From NCBI GenBank assembly GCA_018673255.1, contig JABHDC010000030.1, positions 1 through 64,000 of the forward strand: DNA of 64,000 nucleotides, given 5' to 3'. The position numbers and the translations under genes are program-made. Within the stretch, counting starts at the first letter, position 1. Every line of letters starts with the position of its first letter. The notes below the pieces were generated by a model that searched no databases, was not told the origin of the DNA, and worked only from the letters and a program-made list of their open reading frames with translations. Below are positions 8,560 to 18,146 of this stretch, in pieces. Origin of the DNA: Gemmatimonadota bacterium. GTDB lineage: Bacteria; Latescibacterota; UBA2968; UBA8231.

Positions 8560-9345
8560 ATGAAGAGCGTACTGCTCACGGGGATGAATGGCACAGTGGC
8601 CTACGTGATGAAAAAGGAACTGGACAGCAAATACGACATCTCCGGGATCAGTATCACCCGGATGGACGACGTGTTGAGTGAAGTGAAGCCGACGGACTGG
8701 AAGACCCAGCTGGACACGTATCGAGACCGGGTCACTGAACAGGTGGCCGAGGCGTGTCGGGGCAAGGATGCCGTCGTGCATCTGGGGTGGAATACGCGCG
8801 ACGACAACTGTGCTGCCGGCATGGATCCGCTCAACGTGCTACAGACCGACTGTGTCTACCGGGCGGCGATTGCTGAGAAGGTGCCTCGCATCTACATGAC
8901 CAGCTCGGTGCATTCCTTTCACTACGATGGGGATGCCTATGATCGGTCAGAGGCGATTCCGTACACGCCAGATACCCGACGGGATCCTTTCGGCACGCCA
9001 CCCAGCAGTCTGTACGGGGTGAGCAAGCGCTGGATGGAGATCGCCGGGCAATTCTACGAACCGCAATTGAGCGAGGGGCAGGCGATTCTCGTCGTCCGAC
9101 TCGGCGGTGTCGGTCGCGAGGAGGGCCCGCCACCACCACAGTGGAGCCACCTGTGGAACAGCCATCGCGACTGTGCCGGTCTGCTGGCGGCCTTCATCGA
9201 GTGTGAGGATCCACCCAGATTCTGGATCTCCTATGGCATGTCCGACAATCTCAAGGAAGACGCCCTCCTGTATTTCGACACGACCAATCCCTACGGGTAC
9301 AAGTCGCAAGACAACGCCTTTACCGATGAAGGCGAGAACGCATGA
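8560..9345 (+). CDS. NAD-dependent epimerase/dehydratase (extended SDR)
   Basis: A 261-residue short extended SDR. It carries the N-terminal dinucleotide loop TGMNGTV (variant of TGxxGxxG), the strand DAVVHLGW, the Ser of MTSSVHSF and the catalytic YGVSK (YxxxK). The length suits NAD(P)-dependent sugar epimerases, uronate dehydrogenase-like enzymes and related hexose/uronate oxidoreductases. The order (Gfo/Idh-like, SDR, aldehyde dehydrogenase, short gaps) suggests oxidation or epimerisation of a sugar acid or cyclitol. Uronate dehydrogenase is a possible reading, unproven. Confidence 0.8.
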   Translation: MKSVLLTGMNGTVAYVMKKELDSKYDISGISITRMDDVLSEVKPTDWKTQLDTYRDRVTEQVAEACRGKDAVVHLGWNTRDDNCAAGMDPLNVLQTDCVYRAAIAEKVPRIYMTSSVHSFHYDGDAYDRSEAIPYTPDTRRDPFGTPPSSLYGVSKRWMEIAGQFYEPQLSEGQAILVVRLGGVGREEGPPPPQWSHLWNSHRDCAGLLAAFIECEDPPRFWISYGMSDNLKEDALLYFDTTNPYGYKSQDNAFTDEGENA

Positions 9346-9391
9346 GCTGGCTTGTAGAGCAATCTGAGAATCTACCAGAGGAAGAGCGGTC

Positions 9392-10876
9392 ATGGCAGAG
9401 AGACTGAAGAATCTGATCGGCGGCGAGTGGATCGATGCGACGGGGGATGCCAGCCGACCCATCCTCAATCCTGCCGATGGTACAACGGTGCTCGCCAAGG
9501 TGCCCGAGTCTACTGCGGCAGACGTGGATAGAGCTGTTGCCGCTGCGGCAGCCGCATTTCCGGCTTGGCGTGATACACCGGTGGTCAGGCGTTGCAGAAT
9601 CCTCTTCCACTGCAAAGAATTGCTGGAGCAACGAAGTGGCGAGATCGCCGCATGCATGGTGCGCGAAAATGGCAAGACCATGGCCGAGTCTGAAGGCGAG
9701 GTACGACGCGGGATCGAAGTCGTCGAGTTCGCTGCAGGCATGCCGTCACTGATGAAGGGCGACTTCATCGAAGACATTGCTACCCGGGTGGACGGCTACA
9801 TCTACCGGGAGCCGTTGGGTGTGGTCGCCGGAGCGTGTCCCTTCAATTTCCCCGCCATGATTCCCATGTGGATGTTTCCCGTCGCGATCGCCTGCGGGAA
9901 CACTTTCATCCTGAAGCCCTCCGACAAGTGTCCGATGACGGGAGCCCTGGTGGCCTCCATCATGAAAGAGGGTGGTCTGCCGGATGGTGTGCTCAGTGTC
10001 GTGCACGGCGGGGGAGAGACCGTGCAGCATCTGATCGCTCATCCTCAAGTGGAGGCGATCTCCTTCGTTGGCTCCACCCCGGTCGCCGAGGCTGTGTGGC
10101 GCGCCGCGTCACAGGCGGGCAAGCGGGTGCAGGCTCTGGGGGGCGCCAAGAACTACATCGTCGTCATGCCCGACGCAGGCCTCGAAGAGACGGCGGATGC
10201 TGTGATCGGGTCGAGTTATGGGTGTGCCGGCGAACGCTGCATGGCATCCAGTGTTCTGGTGCCGGTGGCCGGTGGTGACGCCCTCGTTGATCGCGTCATC
10301 GAGATGGCGCAGGCGCTGAAACTCGGCGACGGTCTGGCCGCAGACACAGGTATGGGACCCGTGATCACAGCCGAACACAAGCGGCGCGTCGAGGAGTACA
10401 TCCAGATCGGCATCGACGAAGGTGCCACGTTGCGCCTGGATGGTCGTGACGCTCGGGCGGAGGGGCTGCCCGACGGATTTTTCGTGGGGCCCACTGTCCT
10501 GGACGACGTCACACCCTCCATGCGAATTGCGCAGGAAGAGATCTTCGGCCCCGTCCTTTCGGTGATGCGAGCGGCAACGCTGGATGAGGCGATTTCTCTG
10601 GCCAATGCCACGCCCTTCGGCAATGGCAATTCGATCTTCACCGCCTCCGGTGGTGCGGCGCGCAAGTTCCGCAATGAGATCCAATGCGGAATGATCGGCG
10701 TCAATGCAGGTGTACCGGCACCGATGGCGTTCTTCTCCTTCGGTGGACACAAGAGAAGCATCTTCGGTGATCTGCGGGTCCATGGTCCGGACGGCATCGA
10801 ATTCTACACGCGCAAGAAATCCGTTATCGAACGTTGGCCGGAGACCGGCCCCAGTGGCAGCGTGTGGGGGAAGTGA
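9392..10876 (+). CDS. mmsA: CoA-acylating methylmalonate-semialdehyde dehydrogenase
   Basis: A 494-residue aldehyde dehydrogenase. The N-terminus KNLIGGEW, the cofactor loop FNFPAMIPMWMFP, the absence of the usual general-base Glu and the catalytic motif GERCMAS (Cys283) are diagnostic of the MmsA/IolA subfamily. It converts (methyl)malonate semialdehyde plus CoA and NAD+ to propionyl- or acetyl-CoA, the last step of valine and myo-inositol breakdown. It lies 46 bp behind the epimerase gene. No other iol or valine genes are visible, so the upstream pathway is unclear; placement with carbohydrate genes favours an inositol-like or sugar-derived substrate. Confidence 0.9.
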   Translation: MAERLKNLIGGEWIDATGDASRPILNPADGTTVLAKVPESTAADVDRAVAAAAAAFPAWRDTPVVRRCRILFHCKELLEQRSGEIAACMVRENGKTMAESEGEVRRGIEVVEFAAGMPSLMKGDFIEDIATRVDGYIYREPLGVVAGACPFNFPAMIPMWMFPVAIACGNTFILKPSDKCPMTGALVASIMKEGGLPDGVLSVVHGGGETVQHLIAHPQVEAISFVGSTPVAEAVWRAASQAGKRVQALGGAKNYIVVMPDAGLEETADAVIGSSYGCAGERCMASSVLVPVAGGDALVDRVIEMAQALKLGDGLAADTGMGPVITAEHKRRVEEYIQIGIDEGATLRLDGRDARAEGLPDGFFVGPTVLDDVTPSMRIAQEEIFGPVLSVMRAATLDEAISLANATPFGNGNSIFTASGGAARKFRNEIQCGMIGVNAGVPAPMAFFSFGGHKRSIFGDLRVHGPDGIEFYTRKKSVIERWPETGPSGSVWGK

Positions 10877-10984
10877 ATCAGTCGCCTGGGAAGGTGACGG
10901 GCACCGAATTTGGCGCGAGCGACAGGGCACGAGAAATGTGTGGCGCTGCTTGAAGTGGCGACTCGCTGATCCCTTATCAGGGCA

Positions 10985-12202
10985 CTACGTGGCCAGCGTC
11001 GTGGCCACTTCGCGCAGGGCTCGCGCGTGTCTCAGCTGGTAGTCTTCGAGCAGGGCCCGATCGGTTGCATCCACCCGACACTTCTGCAGTGCCTCTGGAT
11101 CGGCGCCAGCCTCCAGGTCGAAGGCGGGAATGCCGTAGCGCTCGTACAACCACGCCGGCAGTGAGCCAGCCGAACACCCGTAGCCCAACCAGCCGGTCTC
11201 GTAGCCAAGGTCCGGGTGAAGCCCCCGAGCAAAGGGCTGCAGGAGTGCTTCGGCGTGCTGCGCGAAATCCGCATCCTGTTCAGCGTAGCGTGAGGTCAGT
11301 GCGGGCACACCGCAGATACTGGCCAGGCAGTGATAGCTGAAGACGACATCCGGTCGCTGCATTTCGAAGACGGACAGGACGGCGGCTGTCTCAGGGGCAC
11401 TGGCGGGTCGTGGGCCACGATACGTACCCGCCGTCGGATCGGATGAGTCCAGCCCGTAGCCAAATTCGGTCGTCTCCCAGTGCGTCGGGAAGTTCCGATT
11501 CAGATCGACGCACTGCTGGTTCGTTCGCAGATACCACGGGGTGCCATCCACCTGGGCCTGGCGTGCGTCGAGATTGACGGCTGGAAGAGCCACGATCCGC
11601 ACGTGATCCAGCAGTTCGGGTGCTTCATCCAGCAGGTGTTCCATGGCAGGGATGATCAACTCGGGGCCGGACTCTCCACCATGGATCAATCCCACGAGGC
11701 CGATCGTCCGGGGTCCATCACCCAGGGTCAAGCAAGGGATCTTGCGACCCATGGCGGTCTGCCCGCATATCGACAGTGTCGCCCGCTGACCTGCCCGCTC
11801 GCAGAGCGCTTCGAGGCGTGCGGTGATGGACTCTTCGGACCACCAGACGTCAGCGTCCCGTATACGGACCGGCAGTGGGCCGATCGGACCCGATGACACC
11901 GACTCGATGAAGTAGGCGTAGGTCTGTCCTGATTCTGCCGTGTCATCGTGGAAGGTGTAGCGGCGGCGATTGTGAGCCTCCAGCGGGCCATCGTGAATGA
12001 CGTGGGCACCCTCTGGACCCAGTCCCAGAAAGTATTCCTGATAGTCCTCGCCGAACACGAAATTCACCTGTTTGCGCAGGATCCGGAAGCGAGCGAACTC
12101 ACCGTGGACCTCACCCGAGAAGAGGGGTGTACTCTGATACCACGTGAGAATGACGGCGCCCTCTCGAGCGAGAACCTGTGGCTGGGTTATCGATTTACGC
12201 AT
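10985..12202 (-). CDS. M14-family zinc carboxypeptidase-like protein
   Basis: A 405-residue protein. Residues about 1-130 form a beta-rich, fibronectin-like domain. The C-terminal two thirds is an M14 peptidase: zinc ligands in LIHGGESGPE (His174, Glu177), the substrate-binding DLNRNFP, a third zinc His in FSYHCLA, and a Glu in FDLEAG as the probable general base. No convincing signal peptide is seen. The ATG at 12202 (TTGAGGA about 10 nt upstream) is preferred to a TTG six codons earlier. It may trim peptides or amide-linked adducts. Last gene of a reverse-strand run with DUF362 and M28. Confidence 0.8.
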   Translation of the reverse strand: MRKSITQPQVLAREGAVILTWYQSTPLFSGEVHGEFARFRILRKQVNFVFGEDYQEYFLGLGPEGAHVIHDGPLEAHNRRRYTFHDDTAESGQTYAYFIESVSSGPIGPLPVRIRDADVWWSEESITARLEALCERAGQRATLSICGQTAMGRKIPCLTLGDGPRTIGLVGLIHGGESGPELIIPAMEHLLDEAPELLDHVRIVALPAVNLDARQAQVDGTPWYLRTNQQCVDLNRNFPTHWETTEFGYGLDSSDPTAGTYRGPRPASAPETAAVLSVFEMQRPDVVFSYHCLASICGVPALTSRYAEQDADFAQHAEALLQPFARGLHPDLGYETGWLGYGCSAGSLPAWLYERYGIPAFDLEAGADPEALQKCRVDATDRALLEDYQLRHARALREVATTLAT

Positions 12203-12289
12203 GAGCGGAGTTGTCCTCAAGACTCAGATGTGAATCAGGGGCGGCTGTTGTTCAATGCGGATCAGCCTGAGACCGGCATGTGAGTGGAT

Positions 12290-13501
12290 TCACGCTTCCG
12301 CGCGAAGACGTTGCAGGCAGTCTTCGTAGACGTCGAAGTGTTCACCCTCGTGTTCATCCGGATCCACGAGCTTCAGAAACAGGGCACTGCCGGGTTTGCT
12401 GCCGGCGAAGTCGCGGTGGTTGGCAATGTGGGACGGGTCAGGGCCACTCCACTTGACCTCGCCATCCTGCAGATAGACGAAGTCGCCGGCATAACGATCG
12501 ATCAACTCCTTGCTGTGATCCCGGTAGTACAAGCCTTGCTCACAGGCCGTTTCGCGCACGGTGGCCATATGCCCGGCGGAATCCTCAGTGATGGAGTCGA
12601 ACTCATTCAATGGTGACGTGACCTCGCTGACCCAATCGATCTGCTTCAGATCCACTGTGCCGAAACCGCCCTGGGCAGCGATCAGCAGATGGTTGCGGTC
12701 CCGCCGGAAGGGCGGCGACGGCCAGTCAGAGGTCGGATCGTGACCCATCAGGTGCGCACCGACGGCGTCGGTGGCGATGATCTGGTCGCCGGCGATCAGG
12801 GCATCGCACACGCGTCCTTCGCCGTCCCATTCGCAGCCCCACTGCCCGGTAAGGGCGTCGATGATGTTGAGACAGGGGTTGGTGATGCGCGCCAGATCCG
12901 GCAGCACATAACACAACCGGATCGCATGGTGATAGTAGGAGCGGACGCGTCCCTGTGGCCGGATCGTTGGGGTGATGCCAAAGAGATTCTTTGTACACAG
13001 GGTCAGACCCATGAAACCGTGGTTCTTCATCTTGGCCACAGAGATCACCTCGTCGGCCTCGCGGAAGCATTCATTCAGAGTGTAGCGCTGGAACATGTAG
13101 CCGCCGCCCGGTACTTCATACTCGGCGAAGGGGGCCAGATTCGATTCGGCGTATTCCACGCCAAATTCCTGCAGCAGGTGCAGATAGTTCAGATACGGAG
13201 ACAGCTCACCGGCCGCATTGAAGCCATGGGTGTCGGTGGCGACGAGACTCGCCGTCGTGCGCTCGCGCAACAGACGCAGCACGGCCCGGGCCGTCGCCTC
13301 ATCGACCAGTTCGCGTCGGCGGCCTTCGAATTGAGGCACTTTGAGGTGGGCCATGTTGAATTTGATGGCGATGCGGTCCGCCTTCTGCAACTTGTCCCAG
13401 GCTCTCGACAAGGGTGCCGTGGCCCGCACCAGAGACTGATACACCTCTTCATCTGAGGCGCGGTGATCGCAGTGCACGGCGCGAACGCTGAAATCTTTCA
13501 T
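12290..13501 (-). CDS. DUF362 domain protein
   Basis: A 403-residue protein with the DUF362 pattern: a KFNMAH strand (typically KxN), the conserved AKMKNHGFMGLTLCTKNLFG block, and a late DAVGAHLMGHDP segment. In other genomes DUF362 is often fused to 4Fe-4S ferredoxin domains; here I see no CxxCxxC cluster, so it is the stand-alone form. Biochemical function is not established. The ATG at 13501 is preferred over one four codons upstream (GGGCGGA lies just before it). It begins 16 bp after the stop of the M28 peptidase gene, so the two are probably co-transcribed. Confidence 0.75.
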   Translation of the reverse strand: MKDFSVRAVHCDHRASDEEVYQSLVRATAPLSRAWDKLQKADRIAIKFNMAHLKVPQFEGRRRELVDEATARAVLRLLRERTTASLVATDTHGFNAAGELSPYLNYLHLLQEFGVEYAESNLAPFAEYEVPGGGYMFQRYTLNECFREADEVISVAKMKNHGFMGLTLCTKNLFGITPTIRPQGRVRSYYHHAIRLCYVLPDLARITNPCLNIIDALTGQWGCEWDGEGRVCDALIAGDQIIATDAVGAHLMGHDPTSDWPSPPFRRDRNHLLIAAQGGFGTVDLKQIDWVSEVTSPLNEFDSITEDSAGHMATVRETACEQGLYYRDHSKELIDRYAGDFVYLQDGEVKWSGPDPSHIANHRDFAGSKPGSALFLKLVDPDEHEGEHFDVYEDCLQRLRAEA

Positions 13502-13517
13502 CGATCCGCCCATTCTG

Positions 13518-15662
13518 TCAGCGTGGGGTCAGCAACTGATTCAGTGACGTCACCCGATCCTTCAACTTTGTTACGGCCTCCGTGTAAATCGTCAGCCACG
13601 GCGCCAGGGTCGTCGCATCGCCTTCAGTGATCTCGTAGCGCAATCCAGGCATCATCCAGGAGGCATAGCCGCTGAAGGGGTCAGGGCAAGCGTACAGTGA
13701 CCGGCTCCAGGGCCGCCCCTGCAGACCCGTCTCAAGAAGGAAACTCTTCTCCAGGGTGAGCAACCCCTGATTGAGAGCTCCGAGTTCGGCGCTACCCATC
13801 TCACTGCTCTCGCTGCTGGCCAGGTAGGCTTCTGATGCGTCGGTGTAGCCGGTCGTAACTTCAAAGAGGGCTTCGATGGCCAGGTCGAGTCGGGTCCAAT
13901 CTGCCTCGATCGAGTTTTCGGCCGCCAGGTCACGCAGATCCTGTACATGACGCTGTACGTCTGTGGCATACCGATCCACGGCGTAGGGCAGCAGGTCGGC
14001 ATTGGCCAGACGCAGAGCGATCAACCCGTCCAGCATGGCTACCGTCGGGCCATAGGTGAAGTCTGGATCACAGAAGCGTTCGTAGAAGGCGAAGTCGTCG
14101 TATCCCGAGTGGTAGAGGGATGGGCCGCCCATGCCCGGCCACGCGGAGGGGATCCCCAGGTGAGTGTAGAAGCCGACGTGATCGGAACCGCCCCCCAGAT
14201 TGCCGATCGGGGGTTCCTCTTTCTCACTGTTCAACAACCAGCGTTCCAGAACTGATCCACCATCATCATCCGGGTGTTCGACAGCAGCGGTGACATCGAT
14301 CAGCAGTTGTTTGAGACTGGGTGAAGCGGAGCCACCGGGGCGTGGCCCGGCGACGGCCATATCGGCATTGATGTAGGCGACGGCATGGGCGAGTCGATCA
14401 CCGAATTCTTCGACGAATTCCGTCGAACCGATGATCCCGTATTCCTCGGCGTCCCAGTGGCAGATGGTGATCGATCGCCGAGGGGGATGCCGCTGTGCCA
14501 GTTCGCCGAGGGCCCCGGCCAGGGTCAACAGCATTGCGGACCCACCAGCCGGATCCACGGCACCGAAGGTCCAGGCATCGTAGTGTGAACCGAGCACGAT
14601 CTCCTGCTCCGGCCAGTCAGTTCCTTCGACGGTGCCACACACATTGACAACCCGCACCATCTGGCGTGGCTGCTCGACCTGCAGGCGGACAGTCAGTTCG
14701 GGGCCACCTGTGAGGCGGTAGGTGAAGGGCAGGCCGCCTTGCCATCCGGCGGGTACGGCAGCACCCATCATCCTCGACAGAATTTGCTCGGCTGCCCCAT
14801 ACGGCAGGGGGGTCACCGGGATCCGGGGTAGCGCGACATCGGCCTCGTCGAGACGATCGACGGGCGTGGCGCCCGGTGGCAGCGCAGGCGTGAGAGGAGT
14901 CAGTGGATCTCCCGGATAAGGCAGGGCCTTGATCGAGCCACGCTGCACGGTGCTCTCACTCCACTGCTTGCCCTCGGGATACACAGGGCCACCGTGATAC
15001 CCGCCATTCGCCGGATCGGAGAAGATGATCAGACCGATGGCCCCGGCCTCTTCTGCGTATTTGGCCTTGTAACCGCGGAAATTTCCACCGTATCGGGCGA
15101 TAGCGATCCGCCCCTGAAGAGAGATTCCCAGATCCCGCAATTCTTTGAAGTCCTCTCGTCGGCCGAAGTTGACGTAGACCGGCTCACCTGTCACATCGCC
15201 GCTTGCGGAGTACGCATTCCAGCCGGGTGTGAGATCGGCGTGCGATGAGAATGGATCTTCCGGCAGGATGTATTCCTGGTCATTGAGGGGTAGCCGCACC
15301 GGTGTCACCAGGGAAACCCGCGAGGTCGGCAGATGATGGGGCATCCATGCGTCGTATTCGTGCCGCTCAACCTTCAATCCAGCGTTCGTCATCTCCTCAG
15401 CGATGTAGTCGCCGACAGCGTAGTTGGCCGCTGAGCCACTGGGATGCGGGTCACGGGACAAACGAGCCAGATGGCGACGGTAGTCATCCGGCTGCGGGAG
15501 TTTGAGGAATCGTTTCTCGATCTGAAGCTGACGCCTGTGGTGCTGCGTCTCGAATCCGACCAGCGATTGCGGCGGCGTATCTGTGGCCCAGGCAGAGCAG
15601 ACCATGGCAGTCAGCAAGAGGCAGAGCGAACACAATGAGCCCGAAGATCGAGTCGATGACAT
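13518..15662 (-). CDS. Secreted M28 aminopeptidase, glutamate carboxypeptidase II-like
   Basis: A 714-residue exported peptidase. A clear signal peptide (residues about 1-26, cut near AWA|TD) is followed by a protease-associated (PA) domain inserted in the catalytic domain, as in glutamate carboxypeptidase II/PSMA. Zinc-site motifs are visible in order: GSHYDAW (His, Asp), the bridging Asp of GAVDPAGG, HWDAEEYG (catalytic Glu pair) and SDHVGF. The C-terminal about 130 residues form the transferrin-receptor-like helical dimerisation domain. The full-length architecture is intact. It likely releases acidic or N-terminal amino acids from oligopeptides outside the cytoplasm. Divergent from the glycyl radical enzyme gene across 246 bp. 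Confidence 0.9.
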   Translation of the reverse strand: MSSTRSSGSLCSLCLLLTAMVCSAWATDTPPQSLVGFETQHHRRQLQIEKRFLKLPQPDDYRRHLARLSRDPHPSGSAANYAVGDYIAEEMTNAGLKVERHEYDAWMPHHLPTSRVSLVTPVRLPLNDQEYILPEDPFSSHADLTPGWNAYSASGDVTGEPVYVNFGRREDFKELRDLGISLQGRIAIARYGGNFRGYKAKYAEEAGAIGLIIFSDPANGGYHGGPVYPEGKQWSESTVQRGSIKALPYPGDPLTPLTPALPPGATPVDRLDEADVALPRIPVTPLPYGAAEQILSRMMGAAVPAGWQGGLPFTYRLTGGPELTVRLQVEQPRQMVRVVNVCGTVEGTDWPEQEIVLGSHYDAWTFGAVDPAGGSAMLLTLAGALGELAQRHPPRRSITICHWDAEEYGIIGSTEFVEEFGDRLAHAVAYINADMAVAGPRPGGSASPSLKQLLIDVTAAVEHPDDDGGSVLERWLLNSEKEEPPIGNLGGGSDHVGFYTHLGIPSAWPGMGGPSLYHSGYDDFAFYERFCDPDFTYGPTVAMLDGLIALRLANADLLPYAVDRYATDVQRHVQDLRDLAAENSIEADWTRLDLAIEALFEVTTGYTDASEAYLASSESSEMGSAELGALNQGLLTLEKSFLLETGLQGRPWSRSLYACPDPFSGYASWMMPGLRYEITEGDATTLAPWLTIYTEAVTKLKDRVTSLNQLLTPR

Positions 15663-15815
15663 GAACCGGTTTCCCTTCCCAGGATGTCAGGTGCCCTGGC
15701 GTTTGAGTGTCGATGAAGATCCCCAGATTGGGTGTGTCACGTCCACCCCAACAGTTGTTGCTTGCCCGTCAGCCTGATTGCGGTCGGTATCTGTGTGGTC
15801 TGGGAAGGTCACTTC

Positions 15816-15824
15816 TGGTATAGT
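15816..15824 (+). promoter_or_regulatory. Possible extended -10 promoter of the glycyl radical enzyme gene
   Basis: TGGTATAGT gives an extended -10 (TGN before TATAGT, 15819-15824) 85 bp before the ATG. The -35 region at correct spacing (TGGTCT) is poor. Sequence inspection only. Confidence 0.35.
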
Positions 15825-15908
15825 ACAGTGAACTAAAGCAGCAAAGATCGCATGGGTGGCGCCAACGAAGCAGCCACCTGCCACTCATCCAGCTATTAAG
15901 GCGCACAC

Positions 15909-18086
15909 ATGACTGATTCGACGACAACCGGCATCTCGTATGCGGCACGCATTGAAGCCCTGCGTTGCACGAAAGCAGAGTTCACGCGTGAGAAGCTGAG
16001 TCGAGTCGGTTCGCTCGATATTGATGACCACGGTTGGATCCCGTGGGATGAGCCGATCCCTTTTTCGACGACGCCTAACCATCCTGATGGGAAGGTCCTC
16101 GGGGTTCGGGCCATTGGCGAGCACTTCCGCAGATGGCTGCAGGTGCACCCCACCTACATCCATCCGCACAGTGCCCTGGCTGGGGCCTGGACGCGGGCAG
16201 GTATCCCCGGCGTGGGGGGCTGGCCCGATGAAGCAAAAGCGCATCATCTGCAACCGGTCTTCGATAAGTACAACGTGCTCATGACCGGGATCGGCGGTAT
16301 GAATCATATCGCTCCCGATATGAGGATTGGTCTCGACCTGGGGTGGGGTGGACTGCTGGCCAAGCTGCGCTCCTGGCGCCAGCGCAATCGTCCGGTGGAC
16401 GCCGCCTTCTACGATGGAGAAGAGGCCTTCGTCGAGGGCGTGCAGGAGTGGATTGGGGCCCATGTCGAGGTTGCTCGTCAGATGGCGATGGCCACAGATG
16501 AACCCGAGATACGGGAGAACCTTCTACAGATCGCCACGATGAATGAATGGCTGGTGGAAGGGCCACCTCGAACCTTCCGTGAGGCCTGCCAGTTCCTCGC
16601 CTGGTTTCAGTCGGTGGATCGCATGTGGGCCGCCGGCGGTGGTCTCGGGCAGATCGACGAATTGTTGCGTTCCTACTATGAGGCGGACGTGGCAGCAGGT
16701 GTGTTGAGCGACGAAGAGGCGATCTGGTGTATCGCCAGCCTTTTCTATAACGACACGCACTACTCTCAAATCGGTGGTCCTGGACCCGACGGGCATGATG
16801 TCACGAGCCCGGTCTCTTTCCTCGTATTGGAGGCCATGCATCAGCTGCGCATCCCGATCAACATGGCCCTGCGTGTGCATGACGGTCTTGATCCTGCGTT
16901 GCTGAGAAAGGCAGTTGAGAACCTGCTGGCCGACGGCACGGGGGTCAGCTATGCCTGCGCCAAGGGGCTCGATGAGGGTTTCGCCCGCAATGGTTATCCC
17001 ATGGCACTGGCCCGTATGCGGGCCAAGGTCGGCTGCAACTGGACGGCCCTGCCCGGGATCGAATACTGCCTGCAGGATGTGACACGGCAGTGCCTGGTGG
17101 CACCCTTCCAATATGCCTTCGAGGATGTCGTCGAACAGAGCAAGGGCGGCGAGGAACCGACGCTGGATCGTCTCTGGACTCACTACGTGCATCATCTGCA
17201 GATCAGCGTGGATGCGTTGAAACGTGGCAAGGACTGGCACATGGAGCACCATGCCCGCTACATGGCCGAGATCGTGCTGAATCTGTTCATGCACGGCCCT
17301 GTCGAGCGGGGTCTCGACGTGGTGGAAGGGGGCGTCGACATCTACAACCTCACCGTCGATGGCCTGGGCCTGGCGGTCGCGGCTGACTCCTTTGCCGCGC
17401 TCGAGCAGCGCATCGTGCAGGAAGAACGCATGACCTGGGCGGACCTGGCGGATCTGATGGGCCGCGACTGGGAGGGTGCTGAGGACGTGCGCCTGATGAT
17501 GAAGAGCATACCCCGCTTCGGCACAGGGGGGAGTCGTGCCGACTACTGGGCTCTGCGTATTTCGGAGTGCTACAGTGGTCTGATCCGTGATACCCCCACG
17601 CCGAAGGGCTTCCGGATCCTGCCCGGGTTGTTCTCACACGGCAACATCCATCTCTTCGGTGAGAAGCTTGGGGCGACCCCGAATGGTCGCCACCGTGGTG
17701 ATCCCATCTCGCACAGTGCCAACCCGGATCCCGGCTTCCTGCCGGGTGGTGGCGGCGCACCGACGGCGAAATCGACGGCGGTTGCCGCGGTACAGCCCCG
17801 TTGGGGGAATACGACACCGCTGCAACTCGATCTGGACAGTTCGCTGGCTCGCACAATTGGCGGGATCGACAGTGTCATGGCCCTGATCAATGCTCACAAC
17901 GAACTGGGTGGCACGCTGATCAACCTCAACGTGATCTCGAAAGAGCAGTTGTTGGAAGCGCACGAGGATCCGGAAGCGCATCCGGATCTCGTAGTTCGTG
18001 TCACCGGTTACAGTGCCTACTTCCGTAGCCTGTCGAAGGAGTATCGTCAGCAGGTCGTGGATCGTATCCTCGCTGAGTCTGCTTGA
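15909..18086 (+). CDS. Glycyl radical enzyme (PFL/diol dehydratase superfamily), variant active site
   Basis: A 725-residue protein. The C-terminal radical motif RVTGYSAYF places the radical Gly at residue 700. Other family blocks are GGLGQIDELLRSYYEAD followed by LSDEEAIW, and GLFSHGNIHLFGEKLGATPNGR. The thiyl Cys is expected in the loop VGCNWTALPG (Cys376). Dehydratase- and decarboxylase-type members usually read GCxE there, with a catalytic Glu two residues on; here that place is Trp. It is shorter than pyruvate formate-lyase and lacks its Cys-Cys pair. No radical-SAM activase is in the window. The reaction cannot be predicted; the enzyme would be oxygen-sensitive. Confidence 0.85.
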   Translation: MTDSTTTGISYAARIEALRCTKAEFTREKLSRVGSLDIDDHGWIPWDEPIPFSTTPNHPDGKVLGVRAIGEHFRRWLQVHPTYIHPHSALAGAWTRAGIPGVGGWPDEAKAHHLQPVFDKYNVLMTGIGGMNHIAPDMRIGLDLGWGGLLAKLRSWRQRNRPVDAAFYDGEEAFVEGVQEWIGAHVEVARQMAMATDEPEIRENLLQIATMNEWLVEGPPRTFREACQFLAWFQSVDRMWAAGGGLGQIDELLRSYYEADVAAGVLSDEEAIWCIASLFYNDTHYSQIGGPGPDGHDVTSPVSFLVLEAMHQLRIPINMALRVHDGLDPALLRKAVENLLADGTGVSYACAKGLDEGFARNGYPMALARMRAKVGCNWTALPGIEYCLQDVTRQCLVAPFQYAFEDVVEQSKGGEEPTLDRLWTHYVHHLQISVDALKRGKDWHMEHHARYMAEIVLNLFMHGPVERGLDVVEGGVDIYNLTVDGLGLAVAADSFAALEQRIVQEERMTWADLADLMGRDWEGAEDVRLMMKSIPRFGTGGSRADYWALRISECYSGLIRDTPTPKGFRILPGLFSHGNIHLFGEKLGATPNGRHRGDPISHSANPDPGFLPGGGGAPTAKSTAVAAVQPRWGNTTPLQLDLDSSLARTIGGIDSVMALINAHNELGGTLINLNVISKEQLLEAHEDPEAHPDLVVRVTGYSAYFRSLSKEYRQQVVDRILAESA

Positions 18087-18146
18087 GGGGACGCTGCGGG
18101 AGTGCATGAGCCGCCACCCAACCGAGCATGAAGAAGGGACATCACC

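Noticed and set aside
9746..10930. Long antisense frames opposite the mmsA gene
   Set aside because: They are mirror frames of a clearly coding gene with strong codon bias.
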